Assembly: GCA_027858855.1 (NCBI GenBank)
Contig: JAQIBV010000063.1
Span: 20,315 to 84,314, forward strand
Length of the DNA stretch: 64,000 nucleotides
Direction of reading: 5' to 3'
DNA from: Spirochaetota bacterium
GTDB lineage: Bacteria; Spirochaetota; UBA4802; JAFGJZ01
The position numbers and the translations under genes are program-made. This document shows, piece after piece, positions 26,306 to 34,676 of this stretch. The stretch's first letter is position 1; each line of letters starts with the position of its first letter. The notes under the pieces are model-generated. The model was not told the DNA's origin, did no database searches, and was given only the letters and a program-made list of their open reading frames with translations.

Positions 26306-27084
26306 TAACCCTCAACCTCATTAGAAATAGCTTCACGCTCTGCCGGTTCAAGATAGGCAATAAGTTTATCCTTAACAAGACGCGGGTTATCACCAGCCTG
26401 TATTGAAATAGTTCCCTCGATCATTACCATCTTCATAAGAACTTCTTCGTTAGCACGGGCCTCCATCTTATTTGCTATCGGAATAGCAAACCAGTTGGCG
26501 ATTACTGCACCATAGAGGGTAGTAATCAAGGCTGCCGACATACCAGGACCAATGGCGGATTTATCTTCTATATTCACGAGCATCAGAATCAGACCAATCA
26601 GTGTACCAATCATACCAAAACCTGGTGCTAATGATGCCCAGTCATCAAATATCTTCTTCATTGAATCATGACGGTCAATCATCTGTTCAATCTCGGTCTC
26701 CATGATTCTGCGAACCATCTCGGGATCTGTACCATCAACAACAAGCTGAATCCCTTTTTTTAGAAATTCATCAGGGAGTTCATCCAGATCATCCTCAAGA
26801 GCAAGAAGACCTTCTCGTCGAGCCTTCTCGGAAAATGATATCAGCGTCAAAATCATATCGTTTGGACTGTTATTTGGAGAAAAGAATGCAATACGGATTG
26901 CCCGCCCAATATTTAAAAAGCGCTGCATTGGATTAGAAGCCAACAGAGCCGACAGAGAGCCACCAACTGTAATAAGTATGGAGGCCTCATCCCAGAAGAG
27001 TCCCAGATCACCCTTTGCGGCAATAATACCAATTAAAAGACAGACAATACCGGCTATCAGACCGCCTATAGTAGCTATATCCAT
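26305..27084 (-). CDS. motA: Flagellar stator protein MotA
   Basis: Forms the ion channel of the motor with MotB. Four transmembrane helices and the cytoplasmic loop between helices 2 and 3 are present; SLAPGFGMIGTLIGLILML and GPGMSAALITTLYGAVIANW carry the conserved prolines. A longer frame begins at 27165, but the ATG at 27084 has a CGGAG Shine-Dalgarno and gives the usual MotA N-terminus (MDIATIGGLIAGI, 260 aa), so it is preferred. It is the first gene of the long flagellar operon; no clear promoter was seen upstream. Confidence 0.95.
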   Translation of the reverse strand: MDIATIGGLIAGIVCLLIGIIAAKGDLGLFWDEASILITVGGSLSALLASNPMQRFLNIGRAIRIAFFSPNNSPNDMILTLISFSEKARREGLLALEDDLDELPDEFLKKGIQLVVDGTDPEMVRRIMETEIEQMIDRHDSMKKIFDDWASLAPGFGMIGTLIGLILMLVNIEDKSAIGPGMSAALITTLYGAVIANWFAIPIANKMEARANEEVLMKMVMIEGTISIQAGDNPRLVKDKLIAYLEPAEREAISNEVEG

Positions 27085-27287
27085 ACAAAACTCCGTTATT
27101 CTTAGCAACCGTGCCGTGTGTTCCTTCACGTTAACATACAACCGGACACACCGTACAGTCATCATGCGACTGCGCTTTGCGACTATTACTTAAATTTTCG
27201 ACAAAAAGAGAAAAAAAAAGTAGTATTTTTCAGCAAACCGGCTCTTTACCATAATAACTGGCATCAAACACTGCAATATGCACATAT

Positions 27288-27551
27288 TTGAAAATGGAGA
27301 GGATATTGAAATCTGATTTTCTGGAATTGGACCTGCATCTTTGTGACAAAACTGATACCCGCAACCTGCTTACAGATCTGATCGTACGAGCAGAAACCGA
27401 AGGAATCAAAAAAATACGAATAATTCATGGCAAAGGAACATCATCGAAAAAAATCGAAGTCTATAAAATTCTTGAGAAAGATGATCGAATATACGGTTAT
27501 AATGACGATGGAGCCAACTGGGGCGTGACTATTGCTCATTTACAACAGTAG
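27288..27551 (+). CDS. Small stand-alone Smr-domain protein
   Basis: The Smr domain of MutS2-type nucleases fills this 87-residue protein: LDLHLCDKTDTRNLLTDLI, the KKIRIIHGKGTSSKKIEVYKIL loop with the conserved HGKG, and the C-terminal GVTIAHL. The usual LDLHG has become LDLHL. Stand-alone Smr proteins can nick DNA or RNA; substrate unknown here. The Shine-Dalgarno is unclear. It is monocistronic and divergent from motA. Confidence 0.82.
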   Translation: MKMERILKSDFLELDLHLCDKTDTRNLLTDLIVRAETEGIKKIRIIHGKGTSSKKIEVYKILEKDDRIYGYNDDGANWGVTIAHLQQ

Positions 27552-27659
27552 ACATCAATTCATTTGAGGCCGGCCGAAATCTTCTGAAATATGAGAATCA
27601 TCATTTATACATTTTTCTTGACAGAAAAGGGTTACTTTTTAATAGTTCTCACAGTTCAC

Positions 27660-27732
27660 AGGCGCATGGCCCAATTGGTAGGGTTGCGGTCTCCAAAACC
27701 GTCGGTTGCAGGTTCGAGTCCTGCTGCGCCTG
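27660..27732 (+). tRNA. tRNA-Trp(CCA)
   Basis: Acceptor stem AGGCGCA / TGCGCCT, D arm GCCC-GGGT, anticodon arm GCGGT-CTCCAAA-ACCGT (anticodon CCA), T arm GCAGG-TTCGAGT-CCTGC and discriminator G are all present. CCA is not fully encoded (GCA follows). A TTGACA at 27619-27624 with a poor -10 lies upstream. Confidence 0.97.
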
Positions 27733-27773
27733 CATAAAGAGAGAGCCATCAATCGATGGCTCTCTCTTTATGC
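27732..27773. terminator. Bidirectional terminator between tRNA-Trp and ferredoxin
   Basis: A perfect 19-bp stem GCATAAAGAGAGAGCCATC / GATGGCTCTCTCTTTATGC with an AATC loop starts at the tRNA discriminator base. It ends both the tRNA transcript and the converging ferredoxin transcript; poly-T is limited to three bases inside the stem, so termination relies on the strong stem. Confidence 0.75.
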
Positions 27774-27944
27774 TTACTCTTCTTTCATCGAGATGGCATC
27801 AACGGGACAAACCTCTACACAAGCTCCACAATCGATACACTTATCATCAATGCGATACTTATTGGTGCCTTCATGAATTGCATCAACCGGACACTCCGGT
27901 TGACATGCCCCGCATACGATACATTCGTTACTGATTACATGCAT
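27774..27944 (-). CDS. 2[4Fe-4S] ferredoxin
   Basis: 56-residue electron carrier with two CxxCxxC...CP cluster motifs: CIVCGACQPECPVDAI (residues 8-23) and CIDCGACVEVCPVDAI (about 36-51). A GGGGGG-rich Shine-Dalgarno lies before the ATG at 27944. It is monocistronic, converging on tRNA-Trp. Confidence 0.95.
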   Translation of the reverse strand: MHVISNECIVCGACQPECPVDAIHEGTNKYRIDDKCIDCGACVEVCPVDAISMKEE

Positions 27945-28058
27945 AACTCCCCCCCCTTAAAGACCAATTACTTTCAAGTGTTTTAATAATAGCACACGCA
28001 CACAACATAAGCGCGCCCCCTGGATGCAAACTACCGATAATATAATTAATTGCAATTA

Positions 28059-29396
28059 TTATTCCTTATCAGACTTTATATCTGCAATAAGAACCGGACT
28101 ATTTTTACCAACAACAACTGTAATGTCTGTTTCAGCGCCTGGCGTGCTGCTGGCTGTTATTTCAAAGCCATGAAGGTCAGCTATGCGCTTACAAATAGTC
28201 AGACCAAGGCCGTTTGTGCCGCCTTTGTGCGAACTGGATTTATCGACCACGTAAAAGGGCTCAAAGATATAGGGAAGATCGGCAGAGGGAATTCCTATAC
28301 CGTAGTCACGTATGGTAATCAGAACAAGACCTTGGCTTTTCTGAACCAGAACAGTGACCGGTTCTGAAGAGCCTTCAGAATAGAGCAAAGCATTTTGCAG
28401 CAGATTATTAATAAGTATTGTAAAAAGACGACGATCAGCATTGATACTTGCTGTCTCATCTATATGGAATTTAAGACGGGAACGATCGATACGCTGTTTT
28501 TGTCGTAAGCCGTTGAAAAAATAGACTAGGTTAACAGGTTCAATAGTGAGCGATTCTGTTGTATAGACTGTCATAAATGTTTTAAAAACAGCATCGATTA
28601 TAGAATGAAGCTGTTCCACATTTTGATAGATAGAGTCATGCGCCTCCCCCTCTATAAATTCGGCCGCCAATTTAATACGGGCAAGAGGCGACTTGAGCTT
28701 ATGGCTGACATCGACGAGAAGTTTATCCTTAGCCTTGATAAGTTCACTGAGCCGCCGGTTCACCCGATTGTATGCATCTGTAACATCCGCATACTCGTCG
28801 CCGGCGTGTTCCAGTGATGGTGAAAGATTATCCAGTGGAACGTGGCTCTTTTTACTTAGTGAGAACTTTGACGGCCATAAAAGATAATGGAAATAAAGCG
28901 CAGCTAACGCAAGAATCAGGACTAAAAAGGCCAAAACCGACAAGGCAAGAAACAGGTTGTAACGCACGGAGTGTTCCACCAGAAAAAGATAGGTATAACC
29001 ATCTCTTTCCACGGATAGAAGACCATGACAAAATAGGGGACCGAAACGATTTTGTTGTCGGCTATAGTCGCCAATAAGAGCGGGAAAATCAAACGAGCCA
29101 TCGCGAGATGCCCATTCAAGGCCAGGTCCCTTAATGTAGATCACTAATCCGGTCTGTTCGGCAATGGTTGCGGCAGTATCTATTGACGGTGGAGTGCCAA
29201 TCTCCTGAACTATATAATCTGAATACAGCTTAAAGCGATTTGCCAGGATCTCATCATGATACTTATCAGTAAAAAGAGTTACGATAACTCCGATTCCCAG
29301 TATAATAACAAGCCAGAGAACAAAAAACGTAACTACTATCCTGAAAGAGATTGATAGATTTAAGGAGTTAAATATTTTTCGCATAACACCTCTCAC
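28059..29396 (-). CDS. Orphan sensor histidine kinase
   Basis: Two transmembrane helices (about residues 16-42 and 155-180) flank a periplasmic sensor of about 110 residues; a HAMP-like linker, the HisKA box DVSHKLKSPLARI with the phospho-accepting His, and the ATPase domain (INNLLQNALLYSEG, DYGIGIPSADLPYIFEPF, GTNGLGLTICKRIADLHG) follow. No response regulator is adjacent. The signal sensed is unknown. Promoter not identified; the 400-base region upstream holds a copy of repeat A. Confidence 0.9.
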   Translation of the reverse strand: MRGVMRKIFNSLNLSISFRIVVTFFVLWLVIILGIGVIVTLFTDKYHDEILANRFKLYSDYIVQEIGTPPSIDTAATIAEQTGLVIYIKGPGLEWASRDGSFDFPALIGDYSRQQNRFGPLFCHGLLSVERDGYTYLFLVEHSVRYNLFLALSVLAFLVLILALAALYFHYLLWPSKFSLSKKSHVPLDNLSPSLEHAGDEYADVTDAYNRVNRRLSELIKAKDKLLVDVSHKLKSPLARIKLAAEFIEGEAHDSIYQNVEQLHSIIDAVFKTFMTVYTTESLTIEPVNLVYFFNGLRQKQRIDRSRLKFHIDETASINADRRLFTILINNLLQNALLYSEGSSEPVTVLVQKSQGLVLITIRDYGIGIPSADLPYIFEPFYVVDKSSSHKGGTNGLGLTICKRIADLHGFEITASSTPGAETDITVVVGKNSPVLIADIKSDKE

Positions 29397-29529
29397 ACTA
29401 CTGTTAGATTAACTTTTTATTTTTCAGCGCGGCTTAACTGCACTTGTCACAAAATAATCTTTATCAATCCATAATACTTTTCTATCATATCGCAAGCTTA
29501 TTTTACTGTCATTTTAACGGATTATTATT

Positions 29530-29640
29530 GGATACCTCTAATAATTAAACTTTTTAACTAGGCACTTAAACGATGTTCCCTTCTGGAATTTAGAAATTTT
29601 TTCAAAATTCTTCTGTAATTTTTCGAAGTTCCCTATTATC
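29530..29640. repeat. Dispersed repeat A, copy 1
   Basis: GGATACCTCTAATAATTAA..., GGCACTTAAACGATGTTCCC and TAATTTTTCGAAGTTCCC TATT match the copy at 54065-54178 in order, with an insertion of about 20 bases and loss of the middle AACAAGGAACTTGCGAAAAA segment. Confidence 0.8.
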
Positions 29641-29761
29641 AATTATTAGAATTTAAGTCCATTTTTGAAACATCACACATAAACAGGTTATTCAGGCATG
29701 AATAGATATTGTATCTAAAAACATAAATTTCCTAAAAAATTCAAAATAATAATCTTATTTC

Positions 29762-29790
29762 TTGACAGAGAGCAGATAACGTTACAATAT
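29762..29790 (+). promoter_or_regulatory. Sigma-70 promoter of the CBS-domain gene
   Basis: TTGACA, a 17-base spacer and CAATAT, about 70 bases before the ATG at 29859. The -35 is perfect. Confidence 0.65.
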
Positions 29791-29858
29791 TATATAAAAA
29801 TGTGGATTACGCCTACCTTTATCACCCCCTTCCTCTCCACAAAAAAAGGAGAAATACT

Positions 29859-30296
29859 ATGACCGCTAATGATCTTTTAAAAAGACAGGTTGGAGGATTA
29901 TTCTCTGTATCCGGCGAGACATCACTGCACGAATGCGCGACCTTAATGACCGATAAAGATGTTGGCGCCCTTGTTGTTCTGGATGCACAGAATCAATTGT
30001 CTGGAATTGTCTCGGAACGTGACATAATAAGAGTGCTATCAAAAAATCAAATTTCAGATTCGACCAAAGTGAAAGAGATCATGGTTTCAGCCGATGAAAT
30101 CATAAGCGCACAAAAGACAGAATCTATTACAGATGTTATGGAAAAGATGAACAGCAACTTTATCCGTCACATAGTAATTATGGATGGTGACAAGTTGTTA
30201 GGCTTGGGATCAATACGCGACGTTGTGCGAATGGTATTAGACAGTACTCTTCTTGAAAATCAACAACTGAAAGACTATGTATATCAGGCCAGATAA
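29859..30296 (+). CDS. CBS-domain pair protein
   Basis: Two CBS domains fill the 145 residues: LHECATLMTDKDVGALVVLD with GIVSERDIIRVL, then SITDVMEKMNSNFIRHIVIMDGDKLLGLGSIRDVVRM. Such Bateman modules bind adenosyl ligands and sense energy or redox state; the partner is unknown. The ATG at 29859 follows AAAAGGAGAAATACT; an upstream in-frame ATG is ignored. Confidence 0.92.
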   Translation: MTANDLLKRQVGGLFSVSGETSLHECATLMTDKDVGALVVLDAQNQLSGIVSERDIIRVLSKNQISDSTKVKEIMVSADEIISAQKTESITDVMEKMNSNFIRHIVIMDGDKLLGLGSIRDVVRMVLDSTLLENQQLKDYVYQAR

Positions 30297-30341
30297 ATAG
30301 GCTAAAGCCACTTTTACAATAAACATCATATTCAATCTTTT

Positions 30342-30373
30342 AAACAGTGGATCATTTTGATCCGCTGTTTTTG
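30342..30373 (+). terminator. Terminator of the CBS-domain gene
   Basis: AAACAGTGGATC-ATTTT-GATCCGCTGTTTTT, 12-bp stem with one G-T pair and a T-run. Confidence 0.85.
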
Positions 30374-30460
30374 TCTGTGATCATCAAAAAATCCAAAATA
30401 TGCATTAATCGAATCGATAAACTGGAAATTGAAGCTCTTTAAGTAATCAGCCCGACTATT

Positions 30461-30742
30461 TTGCAAGCTATACAATCTTATGGCACAACACAAAAAATAA
30501 TTATCACCGAGTTTTGCGCAATTGACTGGTCGGGCAAGTGGACTTCGAAAAACGATACAGGCCATGCACTATGCTCTTTTGAAATTGCAGGAGAACAGCT
30601 TAACAGTTCACAGATTGAACACTCTTTTTTCTGGACAACACGATGGGTCAACGATGATGGATACCCTTATCACTCCTTTGACCAAAACGGCAAAGGAATC
30701 CTTGCCGTTTTAAATGAGCATATATTTCATATAACTATATGA
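30461..30742 (+). pseudogene. Glycoside hydrolase C-terminal remnant
   Basis: Translation from about 30461 reads SYGTTQKIIITEFCAIDWSG (with the I-x-TE-x-x nucleophile-like segment of clan GH-A), then HALCSFEIAGEQLNSSQIEHSFFWTTRW and YPYHSFDQNGKGILAVLN. This strongly recalls the C-terminal part of GH51/GH39-type arabinofuranosidases. Only about 90 residues are present; there is no Shine-Dalgarno or start, and the N-terminal domain is absent, so I treat it as a decayed fragment. The identification is from motif memory only. Confidence 0.5.
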
Positions 30743-30782
30743 CAATAGCGGTATTTATCAGAAAATGAGAATTAAAGAGATC

Positions 30783-32492
30783 CTAATCTACAATTTCTTT
30801 AATATACGGCCCTAAAACCATCTCATGGTACCCTTTACCGACGGGAACAAGTGGATAGATAGCTTCATCAATATCGGTAATGACTTCAAGAAGAGCAGGC
30901 CCCTTCGCGGCAAACAGCTCTTTTAGAGCATCTCCAACTTCATTAGTTTTAGTAATTCGTCTGCTGTACCCGAAACCGAAAACGGAAGCCATCTTTGCAA
31001 AATCAGCATCTATCAGCCGTTCAGTTGCGGAATGTCGCCCTCCAAAAGAAAGATTCTCCAGGTTGCGAACCATACCGTCACTACGATTATTAAGCAGAAC
31101 TATTTTTACCGGCAAACCGTACTGCCCGATTGTATGAATCTCACCCATGTTCATCCGGAAACTGCCATCACCGTCAATAACAAGAACATTATTATCAGGA
31201 TTAGCATAATAAGCGCCGATAGCTGCTGGCATCCCGAAACCCATGGTACCAAAACTACCCGAAGTTAAAAATCGACGAGGTTTTTTCATTTTTATATACT
31301 GTGCTGCAAATAACTGATGGTTTCCGACTCCCGTGGTTATTATTGTGTTTTCAGGTAAAACCTGATTCAGAGTATCGATAACCATAGACTGCTGTATCTT
31401 TTCACTTTCACGGTTATAGTTTAACGGCCATCTTTTCTTATATCCGGCTGCATAACTATTCCATTCTGTAAAATCATAATGTATTTCTCGCTCGGCAGCA
31501 TAGCGTAAAAGATCATCCAGAATATGTGATGCGTCACCCACCGCAGAAAAATCGGGTTGGCGCTCAATTCGAATCTGTTTTACTTTCGCTGGGTTGATAT
31601 CGATATAAGCTATACGGGATTTGATAGCGAAGCCTACCTTCTCGGCAACACGGTCGTCCCATCGTACACCAACAGCAATAAAGAGGTCATTATCCTCAAT
31701 GACTTTGTTGGCATAAGGTGTTCCAAACATTCCAAGAAGGCCAAGTGAATCATCGGCAGTCTCATCTATCGCGCCCTTGCCCATCAACGTGTTAACAGAT
31801 GGAATTCCAAAGCGGCTGCTGAACTTTCGAAGAGCCTCAGATGCCATAGGACTGTTAACTCCTCCACCAACATATAGCAGTGGTTTTTTTGAAGCCGCCA
31901 GAAGATCGAAAAAATTAGAGCATTGTAATTCAGAAAGATGAGACTCATACTCATAGGCATTCTTAAAACGGCTTACCGGGATATCCTGGTAAGCGCCCTC
32001 GGCCTTTTGAAGATTAAGTGGAATGTCAACAACAACAGCCCCTGGTTTTCCAGTACAAGCCAAAAACCAGGAATCCTTTATAATGGACTCGATCTTGGAT
32101 AAAGCATCAACCAGAACAACAGCCTTGGCTGCTCCCTTAAAAATGTCACATACGTTTATATGCTGAAAAGAGTCGGTTCCAATTTTGTATTCTGGAACCT
32201 GCCCGGCAATTACCAGAAGCGGAATGCTGTCGGCATTTGCATCGGAAACCGCTGTCAAAGTATTTGTAATGGCCGGTCCGGATGTTACAACCGCAACCCC
32301 CACAGTATCACTTGAACGGGAATACCCGCCAGCACTAAAGGCCGCAGACTGCTCGTTGGAATTGACAATGAACTGTATATCTGACTGACCGATCTCATCG
32401 ATAACCGGAAGAATTGCAGCCCCGGTATATCCAAAGACATGGGAAACGCCCAGATCCCTTAAAGCCTGTACCAAAATTTTTGCGCCTGTCAT
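30783..32492 (-). CDS. ilvB: Acetolactate synthase large subunit
   Basis: Thiamine-diphosphate enzyme making acetolactate for valine, leucine and isoleucine synthesis. The activating Glu is in FIVNSNEQSAAFSAGG, the central FAD-type domain follows, and the ThDP motif GDGSFRMNMGE is in VLVIDGDGSFRMNMGEIHT. 569 aa, normal for the large subunit. No ilvN regulatory subunit or ilvC follows, only a glycosidase remnant. Expression is very probably attenuated by the Val/Leu leader at 32657-32752. Other ThDP-dependent decarboxylases are possible, but the branched-chain leader supports ilvB. Confidence 0.93.
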   Translation of the reverse strand: MTGAKILVQALRDLGVSHVFGYTGAAILPVIDEIGQSDIQFIVNSNEQSAAFSAGGYSRSSDTVGVAVVTSGPAITNTLTAVSDANADSIPLLVIAGQVPEYKIGTDSFQHINVCDIFKGAAKAVVLVDALSKIESIIKDSWFLACTGKPGAVVVDIPLNLQKAEGAYQDIPVSRFKNAYEYESHLSELQCSNFFDLLAASKKPLLYVGGGVNSPMASEALRKFSSRFGIPSVNTLMGKGAIDETADDSLGLLGMFGTPYANKVIEDNDLFIAVGVRWDDRVAEKVGFAIKSRIAYIDINPAKVKQIRIERQPDFSAVGDASHILDDLLRYAAEREIHYDFTEWNSYAAGYKKRWPLNYNRESEKIQQSMVIDTLNQVLPENTIITTGVGNHQLFAAQYIKMKKPRRFLTSGSFGTMGFGMPAAIGAYYANPDNNVLVIDGDGSFRMNMGEIHTIGQYGLPVKIVLLNNRSDGMVRNLENLSFGGRHSATERLIDADFAKMASVFGFGYSRRITKTNEVGDALKELFAAKGPALLEVITDIDEAIYPLVPVGKGYHEMVLGPYIKEIVD

Positions 32493-32598
32493 AAAGACCT
32501 CCTGTTAGTTTTAAGTAATCAGTTTTAACTCATCTTTAGAGTTTTTGAGTCTTAGATTTTTTTGAGTCTTTCGAATTATCAAACAGCCAGACATAAAA

Positions 32599-32631
32599 AA
32601 AGCCCCTTCCGGTTAATCCGGAAGGGGCTTT
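32599..32631 (-). terminator. ilvB attenuator terminator
   Basis: On the minus strand a perfect 14-bp stem (AAAGCCCCTTCCGG / CCGGAAGGGGCTTT) with a five-base ATTAA loop runs into a T-run. It lies 26 bases after the leader stop codon and 107 bases before ilvB. Confidence 0.88.
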
Positions 32632-32656
32632 GCTGTTTTTTTTACATCAGAGATCC

Positions 32657-32752
32657 CTACGGTAATAACCGTAAACCATTGTTATAAAGGACGCTGACGA
32701 CGACTGATAAAACAGTCATGGAAAAATCAGATCTTACAAAACATGTTCTCAA
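32657..32752 (-). CDS. ivbL: ilvB leader peptide, Val/Leu rich (31 aa)
   Basis: A TTG start at 32752 follows AAGGAGATATCCC (eight-base spacing) and gives MRTCFVRSDFSMTV, then LSVVVSVLYNNGLRLLP. Six Val and five Leu codons fall within its C-terminal 25 residues; the stretch VLSVVVSVL is the likely control segment. An in-frame ATG at 32719 gives a shorter 20-residue version without a good Shine-Dalgarno. A perfect terminator follows 26 bases after the stop. This matches the classical ilvB leader by logic, not by sequence. Isoleucine codons are absent, so control should respond to Val and Leu. Confidence 0.82.
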   Translation of the reverse strand: MRTCFVRSDFSMTVLSVVVSVLYNNGLRLLP

Positions 32753-32824
32753 AGGGATATCTCCTTGAGTTTCCTGTTTTTAAAAACAGGTTTATTTTTT
32801 TACTCGTGATCAAAAGTTTTGACT

Positions 32825-32852
32825 AAAATAATAAAATACATAAAAGCGTCAA
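32825..32852 (-). promoter_or_regulatory. Sigma-70 promoter of the ilvB leader
   Basis: On the minus strand TTGACG (32847-32852), a 16-base spacer and TATTTT (32825-32830). It lies about 75 bases before the leader start. Confidence 0.6.
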
Positions 32853-32874
32853 GGGAAAAAAAGCTTCGTAAAGA

Positions 32875-33510
32875 TTATTTTTTTACCTTCTGGATGTCTA
32901 CGACCTCATTATCATCATGACTTATTATTCTTTTTTCAAAACAGAAAAATTCACCTTTTCTAAACTCGACAACACCACAACATTCATAGCCCATTTTATT
33001 ATAAATTGCAACTGATATCGGATTTTTTACAAACGCATCGAATCTGATTGTTTTAAAACCATTTTGTTCCGCGTAATTTTCCGCAAAAAGAATCATTTCT
33101 TTGGCAATACCTCTATTTTGATATTCCGGTGATACACATAATCTATGCAATATCAGAGGATTATTATCGTGATAAGTCCAGTTTATCTGTGAATACTCCT
33201 CAGACTGCACGTTATTTAACACCTGAACGGCACATAGTTTACCATTTTGAAAATATCCATACATTTATGGATTATTTATAGGAACATCGAAAAATTACTT
33301 TTTTTGGAATGGCTATGCCGTCAAAAGCATAATATAATAAGGATAATTTTTCTCGCAAGCTCAAAAAACCGCGGAAAAAAAGCACTTTAAGAATAGTGCC
33401 ATTTTTCCGCTTTATAACTGATTAATTCCCTGTTTCTCCATAAGAGCTGTTGCTGATCTGAATATGTCTATAACAGCATCCAGTTGTTCAACTTCAACCT
33501 TTTTTATCAT
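32875..33510 (-). pseudogene. GNAT-family acetyltransferase interrupted by a repeat
   Basis: The C-terminal 129 residues (32875-33264) carry the acetyl-CoA motif HRLCVSPEYQNRGIAKEMI and the FVKNPISVAIYNKMGYE segment, but lack the first strand and helix. That missing N-terminus is found 150 bases upstream at 33412-33510: MIKKVEVEQLDAVIDIF..ALMEKQGINQL, typical of GNAT residues 1-32, followed by a stop where repeat B copy 3 begins. The two parts are separated by an insertion that replaced about 20 codons. The N-terminal ATG overlaps the end of the DUF3795 gene, so the intact ancestor was its operon partner. Confidence 0.75.
33345..33417. repeat. Dispersed repeat B, copy 3 (inside the GNAT gene)
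   Basis: AATTTTTCTCGCAAGCTCAAAAAACC then the hairpin GCGGAAAAAAAGCACT..AGTGCCATTTTTCCGC and CTTTATA, the same design as copies at 38778-38928. Adjacent to it (33283-33303) is a 3' fragment of repeat A (GTAATTTTTCGATGTTCCTAT on the minus strand). Confidence 0.75.
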
Positions 33511-33943
33511 CCTGATTACCTGTTATAGAAGTAGTATGAATCTCATTCAAGATATCACGCTTTTTAAAAAATGCTCTATCCATTTCATGAAATTCCGTTT
33601 GGGAACATAGAGCCTCACAACGAAGAGCCAACTCATCTGTTTTATTAAAAACTGATTCTATTTTTTTACACGGAAAAATATCACACTCTCCACAATTACT
33701 TTTTCCGGTCAAATTTACGCAATGAATTAAATCATAGCCACAGTTTTTATCCTTTGAACAACCGGAGCATTTTAACTGTTCGTAAGGCAAAATGCCCTCC
33801 CTAAAACCCAGTCTGAACCAGAGCCTAGCAAGCTTTTCAAGTTTTGACACATCGTTTTGCTGTGTCGCAATATAACGAGGACACTCGGAACAGACGTCTC
33901 CGCATATCGAGATTAAAGGTAAATTATTCATTGAAAGATCCAC
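33494..33943 (-). CDS. DUF3795 cysteine-rich protein
   Basis: Uncharacterised family with conserved Cys pairs. CGDVCSECPRYIA, CSGCSKDKNCGYDLIHC and CGECDIFPCKKIESV are the signature clusters and could bind metal or an Fe-S centre. Function unknown. It is the third gene after the nitroreductase and a 52-residue frame, and its stop overlaps the start of the broken GNAT gene. A second DUF3795 gene is at 38036. Confidence 0.85.
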   Translation of the reverse strand: MDLSMNNLPLISICGDVCSECPRYIATQQNDVSKLEKLARLWFRLGFREGILPYEQLKCSGCSKDKNCGYDLIHCVNLTGKSNCGECDIFPCKKIESVFNKTDELALRCEALCSQTEFHEMDRAFFKKRDILNEIHTTSITGNQDDKKG

Positions 33944-33948
33944 TATAG

Positions 33949-34107
33949 CTATTTTTTGTCAAGTTTCTGATTAGCCGAATTTTTATGACTACAACTATTG
34001 CCATCCTCCTGTAACAGCTTCTTCTGGTTATAATCTGTTTTATTAATATTTTTTTTGATTCTTTCAACTTGATCAAAAAGTACATGTTCTTTTTTTTTCT
34101 TCGCCAT
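33949..34107 (-). CDS. Small basic protein, unknown
   Basis: A 52-residue frame (starts MAKKKKEHVLFDQVERIKK, ends NQKLDKK) with a GGAG Shine-Dalgarno seven bases before the ATG at 34107. It sits between nitroreductase and DUF3795 on the same strand, 11 bases after the former, so co-transcription is likely. Lys-rich with a central amphipathic helix. No family recognised. Confidence 0.5.
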   Translation of the reverse strand: MAKKKKEHVLFDQVERIKKNINKTDYNQKKLLQEDGNSCSHKNSANQKLDKK

Positions 34108-34118
34108 AACTTTGCTCC

Positions 34119-34658
34119 TTACAAACTGTCAAATTGTTCACTGGAACAGATTTCACTTAAACCTAACCGTCCAGGACGTTCAGACTCATCGTCATTATCT
34201 GAATCATTTGATTTTTTACCCAGAACAAGCAAAGTGATAATATTAAACCCGTCGGGTATTGACAAAATTTCATGAACCTTATCCGGTGAATAACCGGCTA
34301 TGGGATGAGCCACCAGTCCCAACTCCGTAGCACGAAGCATCATTTGGCCTACGGCTATACCCGTGTCAAAAAGATAGTACTCACGGTCTTTGATAATACA
34401 GTCACTCTCTCTTGATGCAAAGACCACCACAACAGCCGATCCCTTGTGCGCCCATTCGTTGCCAGCGCTGTAGGCCTGCTTCATCTTCTGCAACCCTTCA
34501 GCTGATCTTACAAACACGAATTTCCAGGGCTGTTTGTTGTAACAGGAGGGCGCGAGACGTGCTGCCTCTGCCAGTTCGCTGACTATATCATCACCTATTT
34601 GGACAGGTTCAATATTACGGTACGATCTTCTGTTATTAATTGCATCTTTTACATCCAT
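34119..34658 (-). CDS. Nitroreductase-family FMN oxidoreductase
   Basis: Flavin-dependent reductase. RRSYRNIEPVQIGDDIVSELAEAARLAPSCYNKQPWKFVFV is the classic FMN-binding N-terminus; the GIAVGQMMLRATELGLVAHPIAGY helix and the LLVLGKK strand close the fold. 179 aa, normal. The substrate is unknown. It heads a small operon with a 52-residue protein, DUF3795 and a (now broken) GNAT. Confidence 0.9.
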   Translation of the reverse strand: MDVKDAINNRRSYRNIEPVQIGDDIVSELAEAARLAPSCYNKQPWKFVFVRSAEGLQKMKQAYSAGNEWAHKGSAVVVVFASRESDCIIKDREYYLFDTGIAVGQMMLRATELGLVAHPIAGYSPDKVHEILSIPDGFNIITLLVLGKKSNDSDNDDESERPGRLGLSEICSSEQFDSL

Positions 34659-34676
34659 ATAATTCCTCCCGTATTA

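Larger units (their letters stand above)
29397..29858. other. Intergenic region between histidine kinase and CBS gene
   Basis: 460 bases without a credible gene. It holds dispersed repeat A copy 1 (29530-29640) and a good sigma-70 promoter for the CBS-domain gene (29762-29790). The rest is AT-rich and unremarkable. Confidence 0.6.

Noticed and set aside
27085..27165. Longer MotA start at 27165
   Set aside because: Gives an atypical 27-residue leader; the internal ATG has a good Shine-Dalgarno and the usual N-terminus.
28027..28040. CCGATAA at 28033 as a sigma-28 promoter
   Set aside because: No -35 TAAA element at the right distance.
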